From QQUD01 sp039029915 (GTDB taxonomy: Bacteria > Chloroflexota > Anaerolineae > Promineifilales > Promineifilaceae): 10,742 nt of DNA. This document shows positions 6,466-10,742 of this stretch, piece by piece. Position numbers and translations under genes: made by a program. Location of the stretch: assembly GCA_039029915.1 (NCBI GenBank), contig JBCCFD010000262.1, positions 1 through 10,742 of the forward strand. The letters run 5' to 3'. Each line of letters starts with the position of its first letter. Position 1 is the first letter of the stretch. A model generated the notes under the pieces. The model was not told the DNA's origin. It did no database searches and saw only the letters and a list, made by a program, of their open reading frames with translations.

Positions 6466-6696
6466 CTACAACGCCACCGTCATATAAAGCCCATCCACCT
6501 CAAAGCCATGATGCTTGGCGTAATATTCGCGGGTGCCTATGGCGCTGATAACGGCGATGTCCGTATAGCCAGCCTCTTTGGCCATCGCTTTCGCTTTGTG
6601 AATGAGGCGGCTGCCCACGCCCATGTGTTGGGCTTCTCCCTGACTGCTCTCGCCAAGGTTCAAAACCGGACCATAGACGTGTACTTCACGAATCAT
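6466..6696 (-). pseudogene. elp3: Elp3 C-terminal GNAT domain, separated by frameshift
   Basis: This 76-codon frame is the C-terminal acetyltransferase end of Elp3. It contains the acetyl-CoA-binding turn QHMGVG (24-29) and the Elp3-type ending GTREYYAKHHGFEVDGLYM (54-72). Its frame extends upstream of the apparent ATG with Elp3-like sequence (PDQNRTHPLEELENHA). It therefore continues from the preceding frame and does not start a separate protein. The ATG overlaps the stop of the 5' part (ATGA). Unless translation shifts frame or the base string contains an error, this domain is not attached to the radical-SAM domain. It would be unlikely to act alone. Confidence 0.85.
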
Positions 6697-8144
6697 GGCG
6701 TGATTTTCCAGCTCTTCAAGGGGATGAGTCCTGTTTTGATCGGGGAAAGAGAGAGCCTTAGGAAACCCGCCAGACGGTTATCATCCGTTTCGTAGCTCAT
6801 AAAATGTTCAATCGTGCCGTCTGTCTCGTACGTTTCAATACGCAACTCTAAATCATCCCAGGTAACTTTGTCCCGCCGAATCTCTCGGAAGCGAATATCT
6901 TCTAGCGTGAGGCCTCGCTTCTTGATTTCGCGCTGGGCAATCTGGCGCAGATTGGCTTTTTTATTGCCTTCCACCACATTGGTCGTGGGGAAATCACGAA
7001 TCACGCGATTGAGGCGCACGTAGCGAGGCGTTATGGGCATGGTTTGCACCAGCACCTCAAGAACTTCTTCTTCGGTGTAAGGTTGGTATTCACCGCGCAG
7101 GTAGTAATCGTACAGTTCGGCGTTTTCAACGAGCATGCAGGGATAGAGCTTAAGTTCATCGGGACGAATTGATTTGTCGGCCCAAATACGGCCGTAATCC
7201 TCAATATCACTCTCAACAGTCGCCCCTAGCAGGTTGGCCATCCAGTGGCCGTGGATTTTAAAACCGCCGAGTCGGAGCAGCTTGAACGCATCGCGGGTGC
7301 TTTGCACATCGTGACCCCGCTTATTGATTGCCAAGATATGCTCGTTGAGGCTTTGAATCCCAACCTGAACTTTTGTGACGCCCAAATAGCGCATCCAGCG
7401 CAATTCATTCTCATCAATGTTGTCTTGACGTGTTTCAACAACCAGGCCAACATTACGGCGTACACCAGCCGCATTTTTGCGCTGAGCTTCCTCAAGCGTC
7501 TCTGACGCTTCCCCATTCATAGCGTCAAAACAGCGTTTGACAAACCATTCTTGATATTTTCGCGTGTAGCTTGACCAGGTACCACCCAAAATAAGTAGCT
7601 CAATTTTGTCAGTGGGGTGGCCAATCTGCTCAAGAGCGGTTAAACGACTGTCTGTCTGGGCGAAGGGATCAAAGCCATGCCGCTCAGCTCGCTGCGCGCC
7701 AGGTTCGTCGTGCAGATAGCTTTTCGGCATGCGTACGTCAGTGGGGCAAAAAATGCATTTACCTGGGCAAGGATATGGCTTAGTGAGAACGGTCACAACC
7801 GTCACCCCGGCTTGACTGCGGGTTGGTTTCTTTTGGAGGTGAATGCGAATTTCGGGATCGCTTTTCATGATCCCATCCCGACAAAGCTGATCGTAAACTG
7901 AGATCACGTCGCTCTTGGACATCCAAGGTAACCCTTGACGAGCGTATTCGCGCATGGTGAGCTGGAACTTTTTGCCGGTTAACGGCCGTTGTTCCGCTAA
8001 GGCCTCAATTAACGCCACGTATTTCCCAATTTTCTTGGGTTCTAATACCACAGGGGAGTGCTGGGCCTGCCATTCGGCTGACTGTACCTGCACCGACTCC
8101 GGTGGAATCAGAATATTGGCTTCGTACTTTCGCTTCGTTCTCAC
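6693..8144 (-). CDS. elp3: tRNA uridine(34) 5-carboxymethylaminomethyl modification enzyme Elp3 (radical SAM part; frameshifted)
   Basis: Elp3 makes a carboxymethyl group at wobble uridine U34 of tRNAs, using a radical-SAM domain and a C-terminal GNAT (acetyl-CoA) domain. Here the radical-SAM cluster cysteines appear as C126-x3-C130-x2-C133 in KPYPCPGKCIFCP. Family blocks SYLHDEPGAQRAE, LLILGGTW, LKLYPCMLVENAELYDYYL and RDFPTTNVVEGNKKANLRQ follow. Residue 468 is the last family-like residue; the final 15 residues (IKTGLIPLK…) are out of frame and end at TGA. A -1 shift in the run complementary to 6741-6748 would join it to the GNAT frame (6466-6696), giving about 559 residues, close to family length. 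The start is GTG (8142-8144), because an in-frame stop lies four codons upstream; the SD is weak (TAGG). It may be a pseudogene, a recoded gene or a homopolymer error. Confidence 0.88.
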   Translation of the reverse strand: MRTKRKYEANILIPPESVQVQSAEWQAQHSPVVLEPKKIGKYVALIEALAEQRPLTGKKFQLTMREYARQGLPWMSKSDVISVYDQLCRDGIMKSDPEIRIHLQKKPTRSQAGVTVVTVLTKPYPCPGKCIFCPTDVRMPKSYLHDEPGAQRAERHGFDPFAQTDSRLTALEQIGHPTDKIELLILGGTWSSYTRKYQEWFVKRCFDAMNGEASETLEEAQRKNAAGVRRNVGLVVETRQDNIDENELRWMRYLGVTKVQVGIQSLNEHILAINKRGHDVQSTRDAFKLLRLGGFKIHGHWMANLLGATVESDIEDYGRIWADKSIRPDELKLYPCMLVENAELYDYYLRGEYQPYTEEEVLEVLVQTMPITPRYVRLNRVIRDFPTTNVVEGNKKANLRQIAQREIKKRGLTLEDIRFREIRRDKVTWDDLELRIETYETDGTIEHFMSYETDDNRLAGFLRLSLSPIKTGLIPLKSWKITP

Positions 8145-8307
8145 ACAGGAAGCCTACCACCTCTCATAGCAAATATCAACCTGTCTCATCTGCACAGCAA
8201 GCGGACTAAATAACATAAAATTGGGTTCTGGTGGTTCGTCCAGAAAATGGAGATGAAGCCTAATGTTTGGCAAACTTCAAATATCGGAGGATCTGTCTGC
8301 CAAACCG

Positions 8308-8784
8308 TTAATAAATAAAAGGAAGTAATTTTTTGACGCGCCTTTGATAGTCAACGTACTCTGGGAATTTTTCAGACAGCCAAACTTCCTCTTGACGCGA
8401 TTTAATATCAAAAAATAGAAGTAGTCCAAACGCCAGTCCGATAGTCACAAGACTACTGTTTAAACAACCCCACCCGAGAGCACCTAAAATGATGCCAGAA
8501 TAAATAGGATGACGCACTAAACCATATGCCCCAGCCTGCACAAGCTGGCTATTTTCTTTGGGGCGGGGAACGGCCGTTAAGTTTGTTCCCAAATTAAACA
8601 CCCCAGCCACAGCCAAAAGTCCACCAGCAATCATCAGGACAACGCCAACAAATAAACCAATCATTGAAAAAGGAGAACCCCAATTTTCACCAAAAGATAA
8701 ACGATTAGGAGCCAGAAAAATGAGGACAAACAATATAAATTGAATGACGACATATCCTTCTCCCTTTTTGCCTAAAGCATTCAA
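8308..8784 (-). CDS. Isoprenylcysteine carboxyl methyltransferase-like membrane protein
   Basis: This 158-residue protein has about four membrane segments (residues 11-26, 40-62, 95-107, 110-127). It carries the ICMT/PEMT-family signature: LVQAGAYGLVRHPIYSGIIL (81-100) with the conserved R91-H92-P93, and EEVWLSEKFPEYVDYQRRV (132-150) with the two glutamates near the cofactor pocket. Such enzymes use S-adenosylmethionine to methylate a lipidic or membrane-bound substrate; bacterial substrates are mostly unknown. The start is TTG (8782-8784): AAGGAG lies 7 nt upstream and no in-frame ATG is as well placed. One ACGGCCGT octamer encodes Thr-Ala-Val. It stands alone and is divergent from the persulfide dioxygenase gene. 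The family is confident; the substrate is unknown. Confidence 0.85.
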   Translation of the reverse strand: MNALGKKGEGYVVIQFILFVLIFLAPNRLSFGENWGSPFSMIGLFVGVVLMIAGGLLAVAGVFNLGTNLTAVPRPKENSQLVQAGAYGLVRHPIYSGIILGALGWGCLNSSLVTIGLAFGLLLFFDIKSRQEEVWLSEKFPEYVDYQRRVKKLLPFIY

Positions 8785-9073
8785 TACGCTACTCCTTATT
8801 TTGTAAATCTCATTAAATAGGTGAAAACCAAAAAGGGTCTTGAAAAAGAAAAGTTGAATTTTTGATTTTCGCTAACACATCCGACCTTTTCTACCCTTGA
8901 TCATCTTTCTAGTCGTGTGGTAGCCTTAGCTTGAGTGGCTATCCGCCAATAAGTTGGCGAATTTATTCCAAGAACCTTTTTGTTCTCCACATAGCCGTTC
9001 ACTAGTTTTATCATGAACCTAAATTTGATAACAGACTCCCTACTAAACCAAAAATTGAGCGCCGCAAGCTGTC

Positions 9074-9127
9074 ATGATTCAGCAGCGTCAAAAAATGTTG
9101 CCTGCTGTTGTTTGTGTTGTTGTTTAG
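9074..9127 (+). CDS. Possible 17-residue leader peptide ORF
   Basis: ATG at 9074 opens MIQQRQKMLPAVVCVVV and stops at TAG 9125-9127, 23 nt before the terminator-like hairpin. An internal ATG lies at 9095. The end is rich in valine codons with one cysteine. Position and shape fit an attenuator leader, but there is no clear Shine-Dalgarno sequence and it could be chance. Confidence 0.2.
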   Translation: MIQQRQKMLPAVVCVVV

Positions 9128-9150
9128 GTGTTCAGAAATGGCTTTCCCCT

Positions 9151-9190
9151 AAAAAATCCTGATAAATCATACGGTTTGTCGGGATTTTTT
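9151..9190 (+). terminator. Strong terminator-like hairpin in the leader of the persulfide dioxygenase gene
   Basis: An 18-bp stem, 9151-9168 with 9173-9190, includes three G-U pairs and closes on the tetraloop ATAC. Its 3' arm ends in GGGATTTTTTT, a classic intrinsic-terminator tail. It ends 26 bp before the ATG at 9217. The neighbouring upstream gene is on the other strand, so there is no plus-strand gene for it to terminate. A conditional (attenuation) role for the downstream gene, or a small leader RNA, is the natural reading. Confidence 0.7.
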
Positions 9191-9216
9191 TAATTTCACT
9201 GCCTGAGGAGATATTA

Positions 9217-10644
9217 ATGTGGTTTGAAACAATTATTCGCGAAGAAACCGGCTGTGCAGCGTATATGATTGGCTGTCAGCGTACAGGTGAGTGCGCCGTG
9301 TTTGACCCCGTTTGGGATATACGGCCGTATCTCAAAATGGCTAAAAAGAAAAAATCAAAGATTCGGTATGTCATTGACTCTCACAGCCATGCCGACCACG
9401 TGTCAGGAGCCCGCTGGCTAGCTGAAGAAACAGGGGCTGAGCTTATGGTGCCAGAGCTAACCGAAATCAGCTATGAAGCCACCCGCATCAAACAGGGTGA
9501 CCTCATCAAAATGGGTGGTGTTGGCCTTGAGGTGCTGCATGTGCCCGGTCACCGCCCTGAACAAATTAACCTCTTGGTTTATGACTATCCACGAGGAGAT
9601 GAACCATGGTGCATCTTAACGGCCGATTTTGTTCTGGTCGGGGATGTAGCCCGCCCCGATCTGGCCCATGGAGGTGAGGAAGGCGCACCCGTCCTTTTTG
9701 AAACATCAATTCCTCGATTTTTAAACCTACCCGATCATGTTGAAGTGTATCCCGGCCATTTAGCTGGGTCTACCTGAGGTCGCGTCACCAGTGGCAAGGT
9801 TGTCACTACGGTAGGATACGAACGACGCTACAATGATGCATTACAGTTTAAAGATATTGAGCGCTTTACGGGCTATATGCAGTCTGAACAACCGCTTAAG
9901 CCAGCTAACATTCTCAATATTGTAGCCACGAATCAAGGGAAACGGCCGTTGACCACTCACATCCCAAAAGCTGAACCGCTAACGGCCCACACCGTTCAAG
10001 AGCAGCGTCAAATAGGGGTTTCCATCATTGATACCCGCTCATCTGCATCGTATGGCGCTGGTCACATTCCCGGAGCGATTAACATTCAAATCGCCAGCGG
10101 GGAGTTTGAACAGCGTGTTGGTTGGATGATTCCCGACAACAACAAAATTATTCTGGTCACAGGAAAAGATGAAGAAGCCCAAGCGGCTATCTATAAATTG
10201 GCTTTTGTGGCCTTGGACAGACAGGTGCTCGGCTATTTGAAGGGTGGATTCACGGCCTGGCTCAACGCCGGACAGCTCGTTGCCACAGTGCAGCAAATGG
10301 ACGTCCACACGCTTCATAATCGGCTATCAACCAATGGCCTACAGGTCATTGATGTGCGGTCTAAGGATGAATGGCATGATTTTCACATTGAAACAGCGCA
10401 CTTCCTACCTTATACCAACATGGTACAACAGCTGGAACAACCGTCACAGCTTCCCACATTAAACTTAACCACAGACCAAAAAATCGCTGTCACTTGTGCC
10501 ACTGGCAAACGTTCCAGCACAGCCATCAGCATTATGCGTCAGAATGGCTTCCAACACCTGTATAACGTAACGGGCGGAATGGAGGCTTGGAAATCAGCTA
10601 AGCTCCCTATGGTTGATGGGCAAGGTAATATTTGTAAGTTTTAG
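9217..10644 (+). CDS. Persulfide dioxygenase-rhodanese fusion (CstB-like), candidate selenoprotein with Sec at residue 187
   Basis: One frame of 475 residues is interrupted only by TGA at 9775-9777. Residues 1-186 are an ETHE1-like metallo-beta-lactamase domain with H56-x-H58-x-D60-H61, PGH112, TAD137 with GDVARPDL, and YPGH181. Residue 187 (TGA) lies in AGST-x-GR, where relatives have Cys (AGSxCG). Sequence continues in frame as VTTVGYERRYN. A pseudo-rhodanese domain follows (about 260-350), with a VTGKDEE loop lacking cysteine. A second rhodanese domain (about 370-465) has active loop CATGKRS with C427 and ends in GGMEAWK. Known CstB proteins oxidise persulfide to sulfite with Fe(II) and O2 and make thiosulfate. 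GAGGAG precedes the ATG. The Met at 9877 sits mid-linker without an SD and is not a real start. If Sec is not inserted, the product is an isolated dioxygenase domain. Confidence 0.85.
9775..9777 (+). other. In-frame TGA, candidate selenocysteine codon
   Basis: TGA lies between Ser-Thr and Gly-Arg in the family's conserved AGSxCG loop, so it replaces a Cys codon. Flanking coding sequence is intact on both sides. Other genes here end in TGA and use TGG for Trp, so reassignment of TGA to Trp is unlikely. Confidence 0.75.
9787..9812 (+). promoter_or_regulatory. Candidate bacterial SECIS hairpin
   Basis: AGTGGCA (9790-9796) pairs with TGTCACT (9801-9807), one pair being G-U. The apical tetraloop is AGGT. 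ACC (9787-9789) can extend the stem with GGT (9810-9812) across a 2-nt bulge. The stem begins 9 nt after the TGA and the loop begins 20 nt (19 intervening bases) after it, within the spacing known for bacterial SECIS elements. The loop begins AGGU, as in the E. coli fdhF element. This is read by eye; no folding program was run. Confidence 0.7.
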
Positions 10645-10669
10645 AAGCTGTTCGCATTTATCGTTTGCT

Positions 10670-10708
10670 AAAACTCTGAGGTTTTTGAAAACCTCAGAGT
10701 TTTTTTTT
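10670..10708 (+). terminator. Rho-independent terminator of the persulfide dioxygenase-rhodanese gene
   Basis: A perfect 16-bp inverted repeat is present: AAAACTCTGAGGTTTT at 10670-10685 and its complement at 10688-10703. The 3' arm runs into nine consecutive T residues (10700-10708). It lies 26 bp after the stop and ends the transcript. Confidence 0.95.
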
Positions 10709-10742
10709 GCCCTGAGCTTGACATTGCAAAAATTTCTTTTAT

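Larger units (their letters stand above)
8785..9216. other. Divergent intergenic region with several hairpins
   Basis: This 432-bp gap carries CGCCAA-TAAG-TTGGCG (8944-8959), AGAAC-CTTTTT-GTTCT (8971-8986), a 17-codon ORF (9074-9127) and a strong terminator-like stem (9151-9190). No tRNA or known riboswitch class is recognised, and no confident promoter could be placed. The density of hairpins suggests a structured 5' leader of the downstream plus-strand gene. Confidence 0.5.

Noticed and set aside
7226..7516. Several ORFs of 60-96 codons inside elp3 on both strands.
   Set aside because: They are shadows of the elp3 frame, which has clear radical-SAM motifs.
8265..8305. GTTTGGCA (8265-8272) and TGCCAAAC (8298-8305) as a terminator between elp3 and the ICMT-like gene.
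   Set aside because: The 8-bp stem has a long 25-nt loop and no T-run on either strand. It was too weak to list as a feature.
9775..9777. TGA read as tryptophan (alternative genetic code).
   Set aside because: The acyl-CoA dehydrogenase-like gene ends normally at TGA, genes use TGG for Trp, and the family has Cys, not Trp, at this position.
9877..10644. A separate rhodanese gene starting at the ATG at 9877.
   Set aside because: The same frame is open back to the TGA with conserved linker sequence (VTTVGYERRYN), and the Met has no Shine-Dalgarno sequence and lies mid-linker. It is the C-terminal part of the 9217 gene.

Overview
The window (10,742 bp, roughly 47-50% GC by eye) looks like chromosomal DNA of a Chloroflexota-type bacterium (inference, moderate confidence). 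The grounds are a bacterial Elp3 of the kind characterised in Dehalococcoides, the standard bacterial code (TGA used as a stop, TGG as Trp), intergenic short heptamer repeats, and a very abundant palindromic octamer, ACGGCCGT. No plasmid, phage or transposase gene is visible.

Layout. Positions 1-1268 (minus) hold a two-gene unit: a degenerate CPBP/CAAX-type membrane protein followed by an unrecognised protein that runs off the left edge. Positions 1269-1580 are a repeat-rich spacer. An MFS transporter (1581-2789, plus) converges on an acyl-CoA dehydrogenase-family flavoprotein (2934-4109, minus). The latter is bracketed by two inverted copies of a 69-bp dispersed element, and a shortened third copy lies upstream of the MFS gene. 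An aminotransferase (4495-5670) and a small lipoprotein (5675-6172) form a plus-strand unit. A second spacer (6173-6465) repeats the same heptamer families. elp3 (minus, 8144 to 6466) is broken by one frameshift between its radical-SAM and GNAT parts. A small isoprenylcysteine-methyltransferase-like membrane protein (8308-8784, minus) is divergent from the last gene.

The most important gene is 9217-10644 (plus). An ETHE1-like persulfide dioxygenase domain, a pseudo-rhodanese domain and an active rhodanese domain (CstB-like architecture) form one reading frame interrupted by a single TGA at 9775-9777. That TGA falls where this family has a conserved Cys (AGSxCG). It is followed at selenocysteine-compatible spacing by a hairpin with an AGGU apical loop (9787-9812). 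I read it as a probable selenoprotein: a Sec-containing persulfide dioxygenase-sulfurtransferase for sulfide and persulfide detoxification. A strong intrinsic-terminator-like hairpin lies in its 5' leader with no upstream plus-strand gene to terminate, so attenuation is plausible.

Apart from the short operons named, the genes do not form one obvious pathway. This looks like an ordinary mixed-housekeeping region with unusual features embedded in it.
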